Source: Heyndrickxia camelliae (GTDB lineage: Bacteria > Bacillota > Bacilli > Bacillales > Bacillaceae_C). From it: DNA of 64,000 nt. Under the pieces are notes generated by a model that searched no databases, was not told the origin of the DNA, and was given only the letters and a program-made list of their open reading frames with translations. A program made the position numbers and the translations under genes. How positions within the stretch are numbered: position 1 is the stretch's first letter; the number at the start of each line of letters is the position of its first letter. Below, piece after piece: positions 19,544-29,963 of this stretch. The DNA is taken from contig NZ_PIQO01000003.1 of assembly GCF_002844575.1 (NCBI RefSeq), positions 186,001 to 250,000 on the forward strand. The letters run 5' to 3'.

Positions 19544-19844
19544 ACCTTTCCCTCTTCCCTTAGCAATATCACAAATCACTTTATACCTTAACTGTTATAA
19601 GAAAAGGGACAGCCCGTCCAATGACAAACTGTCCGTAATATCCTTTGTAAATAAGATTAATTTATCACATTAAAGCGTTATTTGCAAAGGCTCTTTTCTT
19701 ATTCTTTTGTTTTAATCTTCGAATTAATTTCTACTTGCTACTTTTGATCATAAGTGGGCATGCTGTTTAACCCAAAAAAGCTTTTATAGATAGTAAAACA
19801 ATGGTAAAAAGATATTATTTATGCGAAAAGATTTTCCAAGTTTT
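19544..19844. other. lysA-spoVAF intergenic region with two inverted repeats
   Basis: About 300 bases without a gene. A near-perfect 13-bp inverted repeat, CCTTTGTAAATAA (19642-19654) and TTATTTGCAAAGG (19678-19690), encloses a 23-base AT-rich loop. Closer to lysA, GGACAG/CTGTCC (19607-19634) is followed on the minus strand by CTTTTCTT and could terminate spoVA transcripts. No clear lysA promoter was assigned. Confidence 0.5.
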
Positions 19845-21326
19845 TTAAGAATTAGGCGGCTGCCTAAATCGATCTCTCGGCTGTACGATGCTTGGACGAA
19901 CAGCCGAGCCAGGAACGGTACGTCTAATTATTATTTGTGTAAATGCTTGTGGGTTAAATGGAATGAATGGCCACAAATAAGGAGCATTTAATGTTTTAAT
20001 TTGTGTCAAAAACAATAAAAATATGGTGCTGCCAATTACAAAACCCGGAACTTTAAACAATGCTACGGCCAACAATAGAAAAACTCGTACCATTTTATTG
20101 GCCACACTTAACTCATAACTAGGTGTTGCAAATGTACCAATTGCCGCAACGGATACATATAAAATAACCTCTGCTGTAAATAACCCAACTTCAACTGCAA
20201 TTTGCCCAATTAAAACTGCAGCAATTAAGCCCATAGCAGTGGCTAGTGGCGTTGGAGTATGGATAGCTGCTATTCTAAGAAATTCAATTCCCATATCCGC
20301 TAACAGAATTTGAATAAGGATTGGAATATGGGTATGTTTGTTTGGTCCAATAAATTCTAATTTATCAGGAAGTAATGATGGCTCAACTACAAATAAAAAC
20401 CATAATGGCAATAAAAATATCGATGTAAGTATACCTAAATAACGTACCCAGCGAATAAAGGTCCCTACCGCAGGAGCATTTCTATATTCTTCCGCATGCT
20501 GAGAATGATGAAAAAAGGTGGCAGGTGTTATCATTACACTTGGCGAAGTGTCAATAAATATCAATACATGACCTTCTAAAAGATGGACCGATCCAACATC
20601 CGCTCTTTCTGTATACCTTACTAGAGGATAAGGATTATATCTTTGTTTTAATAAAAATTCCTCTACCGTCTTGTCTGCCATTGTGATTCCATCGACATCA
20701 ATCGTTTTTAGTTCTTTCCTAATCGTTTCTACGAGATCAGCATTTGCAACACCTTCAATATACGCAATGGAAACATCTGTTTTTGATCGCTCTCCAATTT
20801 TCATCATTTCAAATCGCAGCCTTTCATCACGAATTCGGCGTCTTGTCAAGGCTGTATTAATGATGATATTTTCAACGTACCCATCGCGTGAACCTCGAAC
20901 TACTTTTTCTGTATCGGGTTCTTGCGGTTGACGTCCTGGATAGCTTCTTACATCCACAATAATTGCTTCTCCGGAACCCTCAACCACGATACCGATTAAG
21001 CCTGATAAAACTTGAATAACCATTTCATCTATTGTTTTGACTATTTGTACCTGCTGATGTACAATCCTATTTTTTACAAGATCATATACTTTTGAAGAAA
21101 GTCGTTCTGTATCATTTAATGTTACTAAATACTCTAGTATTTCAATAATAAAACTCGTGTCTGCTAATCCATTCACATAATAAAAATGAATATTCTTTTT
21201 GAGGACGGTAATCTTTCTGACTCCTAAATCAAAGCTAGTACCTAAACCTACCCTTTTCTTATAAAAGTCCTCCAGATCCTCAAGACTCTTCGGAATTGGT
21301 TCCTTTGTTAAATCTGATTCGGTCAT
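19845..21326 (-). CDS. spoVAF: SpoVAF, GerA-type spore membrane protein
   Basis: A protein of about 493 residues of the GerA germinant-receptor A-subunit family. The large N-terminal soluble domain has [18 protein letters not shown] and [14 protein letters not shown], and the C-terminal half has four to six membrane helices. It ends in a basic proline-rich tail. SpoVAF of B. subtilis associates with the spore germination machinery. The ATG was chosen because GGAG lies eight bases upstream. Its start lies inside the end of spoVAEa (about 47 bases overlap). Confidence 0.93.
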   Translation of the reverse strand: MTESDLTKEPIPKSLEDLEDFYKKRVGLGTSFDLGVRKITVLKKNIHFYYVNGLADTSFIIEILEYLVTLNDTERLSSKVYDLVKNRIVHQQVQIVKTIDEMVIQVLSGLIGIVVEGSGEAIIVDVRSYPGRQPQEPDTEKVVRGSRDGYVENIIINTALTRRRIRDERLRFEMMKIGERSKTDVSIAYIEGVANADLVETIRKELKTIDVDGITMADKTVEEFLLKQRYNPYPLVRYTERADVGSVHLLEGHVLIFIDTSPSVMITPATFFHHSQHAEEYRNAPAVGTFIRWVRYLGILTSIFLLPLWFLFVVEPSLLPDKLEFIGPNKHTHIPILIQILLADMGIEFLRIAAIHTPTPLATAMGLIAAVLIGQIAVEVGLFTAEVILYVSVAAIGTFATPSYELSVANKMVRVFLLLAVALFKVPGFVIGSTIFLLFLTQIKTLNAPYLWPFIPFNPQAFTQIIIRRTVPGSAVRPSIVQPRDRFRQPPNS

Positions 21327-21888
21327 TAAAACCACTCCTCTCTAGAATTAATTTGACTGCTTCCATCGTAACTGGGGAGCCATTCGCATAGTGATCTATT
21401 TTTCCCATCTTGCCGATATCCCCTATCCCGACAATGATGGGAACATTTAATTGATCCAGACAGTATACCGTATCGCCATTAATTCTTTGCAGCTCCAGAT
21501 CTGGTTCTCCGAACTTATCAACACCGTATGGCGTTAAAGTCCCGTTTCGATCAATGCTCACATCTACTTTTGACCATTCTCTATGATGAGTATTTGATGA
21601 AACAGCCAGTATACCTAACACCTCAATATCCTTATGGTTTGCAACATACATTAAAGCTTGTTCCCCCCTGCCCTCTCCTACATAGCCACTATCATCAAAC
21701 ATCACAAACACAGGGTCACTATGTGCACTTTTAATCATTTTTACAATCTCTTCGCCACTAAGCTGGGACGGATTTCCCGCTGATTGCGAAATGCATCTGC
21801 CTCCAACTTCTCTTGCAACCAGCTCTATTGCATGTTTTGCATATTCATCACCATCTGTAATTAATATCACCTGACGCTTCATATTCAT
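21280..21888 (-). CDS. spoVAEA: SpoVAEa, soluble spoVA operon protein
   Basis: A soluble protein of 202 residues ([20 protein letters not shown] at the N-terminus, [15 protein letters not shown] later), matching the SpoVAEa part of the spoVA operon. It is thought to act with the dipicolinate channel in the spore. AAAGGAA precedes the ATG by eight bases. The gene begins only 24 bases after spoVAB, whereas the B. subtilis operon has spoVAC, spoVAD and spoVAEb between them. Confidence 0.92.
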   Translation of the reverse strand: MNMKRQVILITDGDEYAKHAIELVAREVGGRCISQSAGNPSQLSGEEIVKMIKSAHSDPVFVMFDDSGYVGEGRGEQALMYVANHKDIEVLGILAVSSNTHHREWSKVDVSIDRNGTLTPYGVDKFGEPDLELQRINGDTVYCLDQLNVPIIVGIGDIGKMGKIDHYANGSPVTMEAVKLILERSGFNDRIRFNKGTNSEES

Positions 21889-21912
21889 GCAAAAAATTCC
21901 TTTCAGGTCAAA

Positions 21913-22335
21913 TTAACGGTCGACGAAGTAAAACCAATGAAACAATGATCCACAAACCTTTCCAAAAACAATTGCCATTAGAGCAACAATTAAATGCCCA
22001 TCTACACCAATACGTTTGGTTAAAATGGGAATAACATTTACTACCTCCGTTAATGCAGCAGCTAACATCCCTACAAACACTCCACAAAATAAACCAATCG
22101 GGATTAGAAATATAGGTGAAAGATAAAAGGTAGTATCTTGTAAGCTAACCCAATTTCCAAAGATAGTTCCTAATACAATGGACCATTCGTACTGATAAAT
22201 TTTTTGATGTGTTTTTGTTAATTGAGTCAGTCTAGGGACAATGCCTAGTACCGTTAAAAAGGCAACAAAGCCACACCCAACTATTAAGCCACCAGCAAAT
22301 CCAATAAAAACCAATATAATAGTATTAATGATCAT
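21913..22335 (-). CDS. spoVAB: SpoVAB membrane protein
   Basis: A 140-residue protein with four hydrophobic segments (IILVFIGFAGGLIVGCGFVA at the N-terminus; LIVALMAIVFGKVCGSLFHW at the C-terminus). It is the second gene of the spoVA operon, expressed in the forespore and linked to dipicolinic acid uptake. Its start lies within the last 11 bases of spoVAA. Confidence 0.93.
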   Translation of the reverse strand: MIINTIILVFIGFAGGLIVGCGFVAFLTVLGIVPRLTQLTKTHQKIYQYEWSIVLGTIFGNWVSLQDTTFYLSPIFLIPIGLFCGVFVGMLAAALTEVVNVIPILTKRIGVDGHLIVALMAIVFGKVCGSLFHWFYFVDR

Positions 22336-22945
22336 CTAAATGCCTAATTGCTTCCTTATTTTCATTTACAATCACATATTGATCTAAATCTTGCTGGTAG
22401 TTAAAAATCTCTACTTCTAACGGACTAGGTTCTTCATTAAAACGTTTCTTGAAAATATGGTTAAAAAAAATGATCATCCCAAGTCCAAGACCGATGGAAT
22501 ATGGAATTTGTAAAATTAATGGTTTGCTAACGTACTCTCCTGTAATCATTTTATAGATTTTTTGATGAACTTCTTGCATACTTACATCTTCGTGAAAGTT
22601 CATGATAGCAAGGGCAGAACCAATGAAAAGCAGCAGCCAAATTAAAATAAAAAAGGGGAAGGAGACTTTTCGTTTTTTGTAAATTACCTCTACAATGGTC
22701 TGCGAGGGACCAATTAGTTGAATATCCAACCCACTCCATTTCTGAGTAAGGGCATCAATAATTTTCATCACATCTATTACTACTGTATTTTTATCCTCTT
22801 TTGTTACTTGATAAATAAAGAGCTGTTTTAGTTGATGCAAATATTTCTCAGGCGCAATGATTTGGGCAATATCACTTAAAGTAATTTTGCTATTTTGATT
22901 TACCTCCACTTTATTTCTCATTCGTATGTAAATGGAATCTTCCAT
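22325..22945 (-). CDS. spoVAA: SpoVAA membrane protein
   Basis: A 206-residue protein. Residues 1-90 are soluble (IYIRMRNKVEVNQNSKITLSD), with transmembrane helices near 95-113 and 145-165 and a C-terminal soluble tail. First gene of the spoVA operon; a good sigma-G promoter lies upstream. It probably forms a membrane subcomplex with SpoVAB. Confidence 0.92.
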   Translation of the reverse strand: MEDSIYIRMRNKVEVNQNSKITLSDIAQIIAPEKYLHQLKQLFIYQVTKEDKNTVVIDVMKIIDALTQKWSGLDIQLIGPSQTIVEVIYKKRKVSFPFFILIWLLLFIGSALAIMNFHEDVSMQEVHQKIYKMITGEYVSKPLILQIPYSIGLGLGMIIFFNHIFKKRFNEEPSPLEVEIFNYQQDLDQYVIVNENKEAIRHLDDH

Positions 22946-22983
22946 TTTATTTCATCCCCTGCTATTTTTATTTCTGTATACTG

Positions 22984-23014
22984 TAGTATGTGGAAAGTAC
23001 AATACAATCATTCA
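22984..23014 (-). promoter_or_regulatory. Sigma-G promoter of the spoVA operon
   Basis: Minus strand TGAATG, 18 bases, then CATACTA. This fits the sigma-G consensus (GNATR, 17-18 bases, CATNNTA) at all defined positions and lies about 40 bases upstream of spoVAA. Forespore expression of spoVA agrees. Confidence 0.85.
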
Positions 23015-23030
23015 TCGTTAAAATGGTGTA

Positions 23031-23078
23031 ACAAAAAACCGCAGGAATTATAATTCCATACGGTCCTTCATTTGTTCC
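23031..23078 (-). terminator. Terminator overlapping the sigF stop codon
   Basis: Minus strand ACCG ... CGGT closes over the palindrome GGAATTATAATTCC and is followed by TTTTTTG. The sigF stop TAA lies in the apical palindrome. Confidence 0.75.
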
Positions 23079-23806
23079 AGTATTTTCTTCTCCAGTCTCG
23101 ATACTTGGACTTGAGATATTCCAAGTCTTTCCGCAACCTCCGATTGAGTTTGATCTTTATAATATCTTAAATAAACAATCAGCCGTTCGCGGTCATCAAG
23201 ACCTCTTATAGCCTCTTTTAACGCTATTTTATCAAACCATTTTTGATCATTTTGATCAGCAATCTGGTCTAATAATGTAATCGGATCTCCATCATTTTCA
23301 TATACTGTTTCATGTATTGAAGATGGCGCTCGGCTTGCTTCCTGTGCCATGATAACGTCTTCAACCGGAATATCCAAATGAAGAGCAATTTCATTAACAG
23401 TTGGAATTCTGCCATTGGTTTTCGACAACTCGTCCTTCGCTTTTCGAATGCGGTTACCAATTTCTTTTAAGGATCTGCTTACCTTTACAGTCCCGTCGTC
23501 ACGTATAAAACGTTGAATTTCTCCAATGATCATCGGAACTGCATAGGTCGAAAACTTTACATCATAGGATAAATCAAATTTGTCTACCGATTTTAATAGA
23601 CCAATACATCCTATTTGAAATAAATCATCCGGTTCATAGCCTCGATTTAAGAAGCGTTGAACTACCGACCATACAAGCCGCATGTTTTTTTCCACAATTT
23701 GATTACGTGCTTCCTGATCTCCTTCTTGGCTTTTATGGATCAAATCCTTTACTTCTTGATCCTTTAAAAAAGTCTGTTTATTCTCCTTCTTTACCTCCAC
23801 ATCCAT
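23048..23806 (-). CDS. sigF: Forespore RNA polymerase sigma factor SigF
   Basis: A sigma-70 family protein of about 252 residues. Region 2 (NMRLVWSVVQRFLNRGYEPDDLFQIGCIGLLKSVDKFD), region 3 (GRIPTVNEIALHL) and region 4 (DQTQSEVAERLGISQVQVSRLEKKIL) are nearly the B. subtilis sequence as I recall it. It is the first forespore-specific sigma factor, held inactive by SpoIIAB. The ATG was preferred over a GTG two codons upstream because AAGGAG then sits eight bases before it and the protein begins MDVEV. Confidence 0.97.
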   Translation of the reverse strand: MDVEVKKENKQTFLKDQEVKDLIHKSQEGDQEARNQIVEKNMRLVWSVVQRFLNRGYEPDDLFQIGCIGLLKSVDKFDLSYDVKFSTYAVPMIIGEIQRFIRDDGTVKVSRSLKEIGNRIRKAKDELSKTNGRIPTVNEIALHLDIPVEDVIMAQEASRAPSSIHETVYENDGDPITLLDQIADQNDQKWFDKIALKEAIRGLDDRERLIVYLRYYKDQTQSEVAERLGISQVQVSRLEKKILEQMKDRMEL

Positions 23807-23818
23807 TGGCACGACTCC

Positions 23819-24259
23819 TTAATTACATAAGGCATTTTTTAAAGCCAAATGCTTTTTTAAACGAACAATGGTGCCTAATCCTGGTTGTGATTCAATCTCA
23901 ATATTGTCCATGAAGTTTTCCATAATTGTAAAGCCCATTCCTGACCTTTCCATTTCAGGTTTTGTTGTAAAAAGGGGCTGACGTGCTTCTTCAATATCTG
24001 AAATCCCGACTCCTTCATCCCGAATTGTTAAGTCAATATAGCCGTCCTCGATTGCTACATTAATATAGACAATGCCTGACGGATCACCCTCATATCCATG
24101 GATAATCGCATTCGTTACGGCCTCAGATACTACCGTCTTAATTTCAGTAAGTTCGTCCAAGGTTGGATCTAACTGCGCTATAAAAGCAGCTACAGTTACT
24201 CTGGCAAAGGATTCATTCTGGCTTAGTGCATAAAACTGCAATTGCATTTCATTTCTCAT
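23819..24259 (-). CDS. spoIIAB: Anti-sigma-F factor and kinase SpoIIAB
   Basis: A 146-residue GHKL-fold serine kinase. The N box is [14 protein letters not shown] (catalytic Glu and Asn), the G1 box RDEGVGISD, and the ATP lid reads [14 protein letters not shown]. It binds sigma-F with ATP, or phosphorylates SpoIIAA on Ser58. It sits between spoIIAA and sigF with gaps of two and twelve bases, keeping the partner switch stoichiometric. Confidence 0.97.
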   Translation of the reverse strand: MRNEMQLQFYALSQNESFARVTVAAFIAQLDPTLDELTEIKTVVSEAVTNAIIHGYEGDPSGIVYINVAIEDGYIDLTIRDEGVGISDIEEARQPLFTTKPEMERSGMGFTIMENFMDNIEIESQPGLGTIVRLKKHLALKNALCN

Positions 24260-24261
24260 TG

Positions 24262-24612
24262 CTACGCAACCCCCAATCTTTGCAGTGCATATTGTTCAGA
24301 TTCATCCAAACGAATAATTTTAAACAAACCGGACATTTCAAATAACCGTTTGACTGCAGGAGAGATTGCGCAAACAACCATTTCACCATTTTTTTGTTTT
24401 ACTTGTTTATATCTGCCAAGGATTACCCCTAAGCCGGAACTGTCCATAAAAGTTAAATGCTCTAAATTTAATACAAGATGCTGAATATCATATTTCTCAA
24501 TAGCATTTGTTACTTCACTGCGAAGTGTTTCCGCTGTATGGTGATCTAATTCTCCTTTTAATCGTATACACAATACATCTTGCTTCACTTCTAAATCAAT
24601 TGTAAGACTCAC
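24262..24612 (-). CDS. spoIIAA: Anti-anti-sigma factor SpoIIAA
   Basis: A 116-residue STAS-domain protein with the phosphorylation site Ser58 in [16 protein letters not shown]. When dephosphorylated by SpoIIE it displaces sigma-F from SpoIIAB. The start is GTG, with AAGGAGG 12 bases upstream, and gives the family N-terminus MSLTID. A sigma-H promoter directly precedes it. Confidence 0.97.
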   Translation of the reverse strand: MSLTIDLEVKQDVLCIRLKGELDHHTAETLRSEVTNAIEKYDIQHLVLNLEHLTFMDSSGLGVILGRYKQVKQKNGEMVVCAISPAVKRLFEMSGLFKIIRLDESEQYALQRLGVA

Positions 24613-24651
24613 TTTTTCACACAGCCTCCTTAATTCTGTTATAGTGAGTCA

Positions 24652-24679
24652 ATTCGATATTTTCCCTTCGTTTTCCTTC
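24652..24679 (-). promoter_or_regulatory. Sigma-H promoter of spoIIAA-spoIIAB-sigF
   Basis: Minus strand GAAGGAAAA, 12 bases, then ATCGAAT. This matches the sigma-H consensus (RNAGGAWWW N11-12 RNNGAAT) throughout. It lies between dacF and spoIIAA, as for the Spo0A-activated spoIIA promoter of B. subtilis. Confidence 0.86.
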
Positions 24680-24761
24680 TTGTTGACAAAACTAGAAGCA
24701 AGTCGCTAAAATTTGCGAATGTTCGACGTTTATACGATTTAAGAAGATTGGAGAATGTTTT

Positions 24762-25931
24762 TTAACTTTTTGTAAATAAACCGAAGGAACGTTTAAAGAG
24801 CTTCCACCATCCGGCACTCTTCACATTTTCCTTTGCAACTAAATTAGACTTAACAATCACTTTCCCACCTTTTTGGACGGTTAATGTCCCAACAATATCC
24901 CCTTTATGAATTGGCGCTTTTAAATTCTTTTTAAAGGCCTTTTCTTTTACGAGATTATCCATTTTTTCGCCTTTTTTCGTTAAAACCGATATCGGTTCAC
25001 TCGTGACGGCGTGGACGAATTTTTCTTCACCCTTACTTACTTTAACTTTTCCCAGAGTTTGACCACTTTTATATAATGGATGAGTAGCATATTGAGAGAA
25101 TGCAAAATCAAGCATTTTGGAAACCTGTGCATTTCTTACTTTTGTGGATGGAGCACCAAAAACCACTGCAATAACTCTCATGTTGTCTTTCTTTGCCGTT
25201 GCTGTTAAACAGAATTTTGCTTCATTGGTAAAGCCGGTTTTCAAACCATCTACTCCTGGATAAAATTTAACAAGTTTATTGGTATTGACTAACCAGAATT
25301 TTTTATCGGTATTTTCTCGTAAGTAATCTTCATATGTACCGGTAAATTTTGTGATCTTTTCATATTTCAGTAGTTCCTTTGCCATCATTGCCATATCATA
25401 AGCAGAGCTGTAATGGTCTTTTACAGGCAAACCGGTAGTATTTTGAAAATGGGTATTTTTTAATCCAAGTGCTTTTGCTTCTTTATTCATCATTTCAACA
25501 AAGGCATCTTCACTTCCAGCAATTTTCTCAGCCATCGCAACCGCTGCATCATTTGCAGATCCAATCGCAATTCCTTTTAGCATTTGTTCTACAGTCATTT
25601 CCTCACCTGGCTCAAGGAAAATTTGCGAACCACCCATGGATGCTGCATATTCACTAGTCCGAACTTTTTCATTCCATGAAAGAGTTCCTTTGTCGATAGC
25701 CTTCATAATTAGAAGCATCGTCATTATTTTCGTCATGGATGCTGGCGCAAGTTTTTCATGACTATTCTTGTCATATAAAATAGTTCCTGTATCTCTCTCA
25801 ATTAAAATTGCCGACTTTGCCTCCGGCGCTAAATCTGTTTTGCTTTCTGCTGCATAGGAATGGCCATTACCGATTCCTATACTGGAAAAAATAATGAAAG
25901 AACAAAGGATGAAACTACCTATCTTTTTCAT
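24762..25931 (-). CDS. dacF: D-Ala-D-Ala carboxypeptidase DacF
   Basis: A 389-residue exported S11 peptidase with a signal peptide (about 1-28, cleaved after SYA), the motifs SMTK, SANDAAVAM and KTG in DGLKTGFTNEA, and a C-terminal beta domain. It helps regulate spore cortex cross-linking together with DacB. It lies just upstream of spoIIAA and may be cotranscribed with it late in sporulation. I did not find a convincing sigma-F promoter upstream. Confidence 0.94.
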   Translation of the reverse strand: MKKIGSFILCSFIIFSSIGIGNGHSYAAESKTDLAPEAKSAILIERDTGTILYDKNSHEKLAPASMTKIMTMLLIMKAIDKGTLSWNEKVRTSEYAASMGGSQIFLEPGEEMTVEQMLKGIAIGSANDAAVAMAEKIAGSEDAFVEMMNKEAKALGLKNTHFQNTTGLPVKDHYSSAYDMAMMAKELLKYEKITKFTGTYEDYLRENTDKKFWLVNTNKLVKFYPGVDGLKTGFTNEAKFCLTATAKKDNMRVIAVVFGAPSTKVRNAQVSKMLDFAFSQYATHPLYKSGQTLGKVKVSKGEEKFVHAVTSEPISVLTKKGEKMDNLVKEKAFKKNLKAPIHKGDIVGTLTVQKGGKVIVKSNLVAKENVKSAGWWKLFKRSFGLFTKS

Positions 25932-26284
25932 AAAGACCCCTCCAAAATTTCCTGTTAGTTGTTTAAAAAATTACTAACTTATGATTGTATTCATTACCAT
26001 CAAGGGTACTACCAGGTGTGATGGAAATTCACAATATGCATAACCACATTTTTTCCAATTTAAGCATTTTTATTCAAGCGTTTCCTTTGAAAAATAAAGA
26101 AAATCTAAGGTGAAAAGCGAAATGGGTCTTGCGATAATCGCAGTGAATGCAAGAAAATTCTCTGCTAACAAATAAGGAAATAGTAGAATTTTTACACAAA
26201 AATAAAGAAAGGTGAATTTGAGAGTACTCAAATTCACCTTTCTCACTATTTGAAGCTAGTTATGTCCCAGCCCTCATAATTTAA
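25932..26284. other. Intergenic region between pdp and dacF
   Basis: About 350 bases. It holds the pdp terminator (26197-26242) and an AT-rich dacF leader with GGAGGGG before the start. No coding frame or clear promoter is visible. Confidence 0.5.
26197..26242 (-). terminator. Terminator of the deoB-punA-pdp operon
   Basis: A perfect 16-bp stem (GAAAGGTGAATTTGAG with its complement) has loop TACT and is followed by TTTATTTTTG on the minus strand. Confidence 0.93.
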
Positions 26285-27592
26285 TTATAGTGTTATTTCT
26301 TCTTGAATTAATTTTGGTGCTGCTACTTTTTGGCTTGAAATTTTGATATTTTGATATAATTTTTCTTTTACTTCATCTATATTTTCCTGATTGGAGTAAA
26401 TGGTCACAAGTGACTCTCCTTTTTTCACTTGATCCCCTATTTTTTTCTGTAATACAAGGCCGACTGCGAGATCAATTTCTGATTCTTTCGTCGCTCTTCC
26501 TGCACCTAGCATCATCGCGGCAGTACCAATCTCATCCGCAACGATTTCAGAAATATAACCATCCTCTAAAGATGGTAATTCCACTTGGTATTCAGCCTGT
26601 GGAAGTTTAGAAGGATCATCTACGACCGATGCATCTCCACCTTGTGATTGTAGGAATGTCTTGAAGGTTTCAAGTGCCTTTCCGTTCGCTATTACTTCTT
26701 TTAGTTTTTCTCTAGCTTCGTCAGTAGATGATGCTTTCCCTCCAAGATAAACCATATAACTGCCTAATGTTAAGCATAATTCTGTTAAATCTTCCGGCCC
26801 ATGCCCTCTTAGTGTGTCAACTGCTTCTTTTACCTCAAGCGCATTCCCGATGGCGAAACCTAGTGGTTGACTCATATCCGATATAATCGCCATTGTTTTT
26901 CTTCCAACATTATTTCCAATATTGACCATAGCCTTAGCAAGCTCTCTGGCGTCGTCCAATGTTTTCATAAAGGCTCCAGAACCAGTCTTAACATCTAAAC
27001 AAATTGCATCTGCACCTGCTGCAATTTTTTTACTCATAATGGAACTTGCGATTAAAGGAATGCTGTCCACCGTTGCTGTCACATCGCGCAGCGCATAAAG
27101 TTTCTTATCAGCTGGTGTAAGGTTTCCACTTTGACCAATGACAGCAATTTTATTTTCATTCACTAAACGAATAAACTCATCATTTTCTATTTCAACATGA
27201 AATCCAGAAACCGATTCCAATTTATCTATAGTTCCACCAGTATGACCTAATCCGCGTCCACTCATCTTTGCGACAGGTACACCAAGTGATGCTACAAGCG
27301 GACCCAATACAAGAGTCGTAGTATCCCCTACTCCGCCTGTTGAATGCTTATCTACCTTAATGCCTTGAATTCCAGACAGATCAATCGTATCACCAGAGTG
27401 CACCATTGCCATCGTTAAGTCGGCACGTTCCCGCTCATTCATCCCTTGGAAGAAAATAGCCATTGTCAGTGCACTAATTTGATAATCTGGAATCGTATTA
27501 TTGGTGTATCCCTCTATAATAAATTTAATTTCATCCGTCGATAATTCTTGTCCATCACGTTTTTTCTCAATTAAATCAACCATTCTCATCAT
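26285..27592 (-). CDS. pdp: Pyrimidine-nucleoside phosphorylase
   Basis: A 435-residue enzyme that splits uridine, thymidine and deoxyuridine with phosphate. The family signature is intact: [18 protein letters not shown] and [17 protein letters not shown], with [16 protein letters not shown] later. It ends the deoB-punA-pdp nucleoside salvage operon, and its first ATG overlaps the punA stop. The second ATG, one codon on, is the start used in related proteins. Confidence 0.96.
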   Translation of the reverse strand: MMRMVDLIEKKRDGQELSTDEIKFIIEGYTNNTIPDYQISALTMAIFFQGMNERERADLTMAMVHSGDTIDLSGIQGIKVDKHSTGGVGDTTTLVLGPLVASLGVPVAKMSGRGLGHTGGTIDKLESVSGFHVEIENDEFIRLVNENKIAVIGQSGNLTPADKKLYALRDVTATVDSIPLIASSIMSKKIAAGADAICLDVKTGSGAFMKTLDDARELAKAMVNIGNNVGRKTMAIISDMSQPLGFAIGNALEVKEAVDTLRGHGPEDLTELCLTLGSYMVYLGGKASSTDEAREKLKEVIANGKALETFKTFLQSQGGDASVVDDPSKLPQAEYQVELPSLEDGYISEIVADEIGTAAMMLGAGRATKESEIDLAVGLVLQKKIGDQVKKGESLVTIYSNQENIDEVKEKLYQNIKISSQKVAAPKLIQEEITL

Positions 27593-28419
27593 TCTTCACC
27601 CATCTTTATCGTTTTTATGACTTCTTTTACATATGCCAAAAATTGAGATCGGACTTTATTCGTCGTTTCTATTACTTCATCATGTGTTAATGGCTGATCT
27701 AAGATACCGGCTGCCATATTAGAAATACAAGAAATACCAAGAACCTTAAGATCTGCATGACGTGCCACAATTACTTCTGGAACAGTAGACATTCCTACTG
27801 CATCTCCACCCAGATTACGAAGCATCTTCACTTCTGCAGGTGTTTCATATGTCGGACCAGTATTTCCTACATATACACCTTCCTGGATGGATATCTGCAA
27901 TTTGTCAGCTACTTCTTTAGCAGTCCTTCGTAATTCCTTGTTATAAGCTTCGGACATATCAGGGAAGCGCGGTCCTAATCTGCCATCATTTTGACCGATT
28001 AACGGGTTATACCCCATGTTATTAATATGGTCGGATATAATCATTAAATCACCGGGCTGGAAGTTTTCATTTATACCGCCTGCTGCATTAGTTACGATAA
28101 GAATTTCAACCCCAAGCTGTTTCATAACACGGACTGGAAAAGTAACTTGATCCAAACTATAACCTTCATAATAATGAAACCGCCCCTGCATGGCTACGAC
28201 TTCTTTTTCACTTAATGAACCAAACACTAGCTGGCCAGCATGTCCGGCAACTGTCGAAACAGGAAAATCTGGAATCTCATTATAGGGAATTTTGATCGGA
28301 TTTTTGATTTCATCTGCCAGAACCCCTAATCCAGACCCTAAAATTAATCCTATTTTTGGCTTTCCAGTATATTTATTTTGTAAAAATTGTGTGGCCCTTT
28401 CAATTTGAGTATACTCCAC
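27589..28419 (-). CDS. punA: Purine-nucleoside phosphorylase (guanosine/inosine type)
   Basis: A trimeric-type PNP of 276 residues: [12 protein letters not shown] phosphate-binding loop, [20 protein letters not shown], and the substrate pocket GPTYETPAE and [14 protein letters not shown]. It releases ribose 1-phosphate or deoxyribose 1-phosphate, which DeoB then isomerises. It begins with GTG after GGGGGAAA and follows deoB by 11 bases. Confidence 0.96.
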   Translation of the reverse strand: MEYTQIERATQFLQNKYTGKPKIGLILGSGLGVLADEIKNPIKIPYNEIPDFPVSTVAGHAGQLVFGSLSEKEVVAMQGRFHYYEGYSLDQVTFPVRVMKQLGVEILIVTNAAGGINENFQPGDLMIISDHINNMGYNPLIGQNDGRLGPRFPDMSEAYNKELRRTAKEVADKLQISIQEGVYVGNTGPTYETPAEVKMLRNLGGDAVGMSTVPEVIVARHADLKVLGISCISNMAAGILDQPLTHDEVIETTNKVRSQFLAYVKEVIKTIKMGEE

Positions 28420-28430
28420 TTGGTTTCCCC

Positions 28431-29618
28431 CTAATTTTTTAATTCTTTTAAAAACGTGGTTCCATACTGCGGCATCTTAACATGGAAGTTGTCAGCAACC
28501 ATTGCACCAATATCTGCAAATGTTTCTCTTAAAGGCAATTCCTTTCCACCTTGAAAACGTTTGGAATAAACAATTAATGGCACGAATTCTCGCGTATGGT
28601 CTGTACCATGATGGATTGGGTCATTCCCGTGATCAGCCGTAATAATTAATAAGTCGTCATCTGTCATTTTTTCAAATACCTCGGGCAGCCTTGCATCAAA
28701 TTCCTCCAAAGCTTTTCCATACCCAATCGGATCTCTGCGATGCCCAAACATCGCATCAAAATCAACAAGATTAACAAAACTTAAACCTGTAAAATCTTTG
28801 TCAAAGGTTTGTATAAATTTATCCATTCCGTCCATATTGGAAGTTGTTCTAATCGCTTCTGTAACCCCTTCCCCATCATATATATCAGAAATTTTCCCGA
28901 TTGCAATAACATCGAAATGACTGTCCTTTAATTCATTCATAACGGTACGATCAAAAGGCTTTAATGCATAATCATGGCGATTAGGTGTTCTTGTAAAATT
29001 ACCTGGCTCCCCTACAAACGGACGTGCTATTACACGACCAACCATATATTTTTCGTCTAGGGTTAATTCCCTTGCAATTTCACAAATTTTATATAATTCA
29101 TCCAAAGGTACAATATCTTCATGGGCAGCTATTTGTAATACAGAATCAGCGGATGTATATACAATAATAGCTCCTGTCTCCATATGTTCTTTGCCAAGCT
29201 CTACTAATATTTCAGTTCCACTAGCAGGTTTATTTCCGATTACCTTTCTCCCTGTTTTTTCCTCTAATTCATGAATTAATTCAGCAGGAAATCCTTCAGG
29301 AAATACCTGAAATGGAGTTTTAATATTCAACCCCATAATTTCCCAATGCCCGGTCATCGTGTCTTTACCATTCGAAGCTTCCTGCATTTTAGTATAATAT
29401 GCCAATGGTTTTTCTTCCTTCTTAATTCCTTGTATCTCTCTAATATTCGATAGACCTAATTTCCCCATATTCGGCATATGGAGACCATTCATTTTCTCTG
29501 CAATATGGCCTAATGTATCTGCACCCTTGTCATTAAATTTTTCTGCATCAGGTGCTTCACCAATTCCTACAGAATCCATTACAATTAAATGAATTCTTTT
29601 ATATGTATAATCAGACAT
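28431..29618 (-). CDS. deoB: Phosphopentomutase DeoB
   Basis: An alkaline-phosphatase superfamily enzyme of 395 residues. Metal ligands lie in [14 protein letters not shown], the catalytic Thr in [10 protein letters not shown], and further ligands in [12 protein letters not shown] and [10 protein letters not shown]...TDHTRE. It converts (deoxy)ribose 1-phosphate to the 5-phosphate. First gene of a salvage operon with punA and pdp. A palindrome centred on AAGCGCTT about 25 bases upstream could be a weak cre site. Confidence 0.96.
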   Translation of the reverse strand: MSDYTYKRIHLIVMDSVGIGEAPDAEKFNDKGADTLGHIAEKMNGLHMPNMGKLGLSNIREIQGIKKEEKPLAYYTKMQEASNGKDTMTGHWEIMGLNIKTPFQVFPEGFPAELIHELEEKTGRKVIGNKPASGTEILVELGKEHMETGAIIVYTSADSVLQIAAHEDIVPLDELYKICEIARELTLDEKYMVGRVIARPFVGEPGNFTRTPNRHDYALKPFDRTVMNELKDSHFDVIAIGKISDIYDGEGVTEAIRTTSNMDGMDKFIQTFDKDFTGLSFVNLVDFDAMFGHRRDPIGYGKALEEFDARLPEVFEKMTDDDLLIITADHGNDPIHHGTDHTREFVPLIVYSKRFQGGKELPLRETFADIGAMVADNFHVKMPQYGTTFLKELKN

Positions 29619-29767
29619 TTTAAAACCTCCGTTTCAAAAATTTAAGCGCTTTAATTTTTCTTTAAATGATATCATTCCCACTACTTCCGCCGATAACCTT
29701 GCAGCTTTACTTGTAAGAGGTCTGACTTCTCTATTTCATTTTACAAATTAAATACCCATTAGACAAG

Positions 29768-29796
29768 AAAAACCGCTAATATATTTAGCGGAAAAA
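29768..29796. terminator. Bidirectional terminator downstream of xerD
   Basis: CCGCTAA/TTAGCGG with a five-base loop is flanked by A-runs on the left and right, giving T-runs on either strand. It ends xerD transcripts about 170 bases after the stop codon. Confidence 0.8.
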
Positions 29797-29800
29797 AATA

Positions 29801-29896
29801 AATGCGGAAGCGACTTGCCCATCTGCGTACGATGAGTGAAATTTGAAATGTAATTTTACTAATGTTGACTTTTTTGTAGGAAGGAGACGGAGAAAT
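29801..29896 (+). repeat. Dispersed intergenic repeat, copy 1
   Basis: Shares, in the same order and similar spacing, the blocks AATGC, CTTGC, CATC, TACG, AATTT, TGTAA, ATGTTGACTT, TAG, GACGGAGAA with 43107-43197. Both copies are non-coding and lie between a gene's stop codon and its terminator. Confidence 0.65.
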
Positions 29897-29963
29897 CCGC
29901 TGACCTATATACAGTAATCATTCAAATTTCTTCTTTGAAAGAAGCTACTTATCTATCAATTTA

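Larger units (their letters stand above)
29619..29963. other. Intergenic region between xerD and deoB
   Basis: About 345 bases. From left to right it holds the deoB leader with the palindromic TTTAAGCGCTTTAA (29641-29654), the xerD terminator, and one copy of a dispersed repeat (29801-29896). No coding frame. Confidence 0.55.

Noticed and set aside
19544-19844. Lysine riboswitch before lysA
   Set aside because: None of the conserved L-box blocks could be found; only two simple inverted repeats are present.
25932-26060. Sigma-F promoter for dacF
   Set aside because: GCATA and GGTAATGAAT occur, but not at a distance or with a -10 fitting the consensus.
26100-26190. Third copy of the dispersed repeat (CTTGC...GTGAATGC)
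   Set aside because: Only two or three short blocks match and their spacing differs, so the similarity is within chance for AT-rich sequence.
29641-29654. cre site upstream of deoB (TTTAAGCGCTTTAA)
   Set aside because: A palindrome is present, but the outer TG/CA positions of the consensus are missing, so it is only noted in the intergenic entry.
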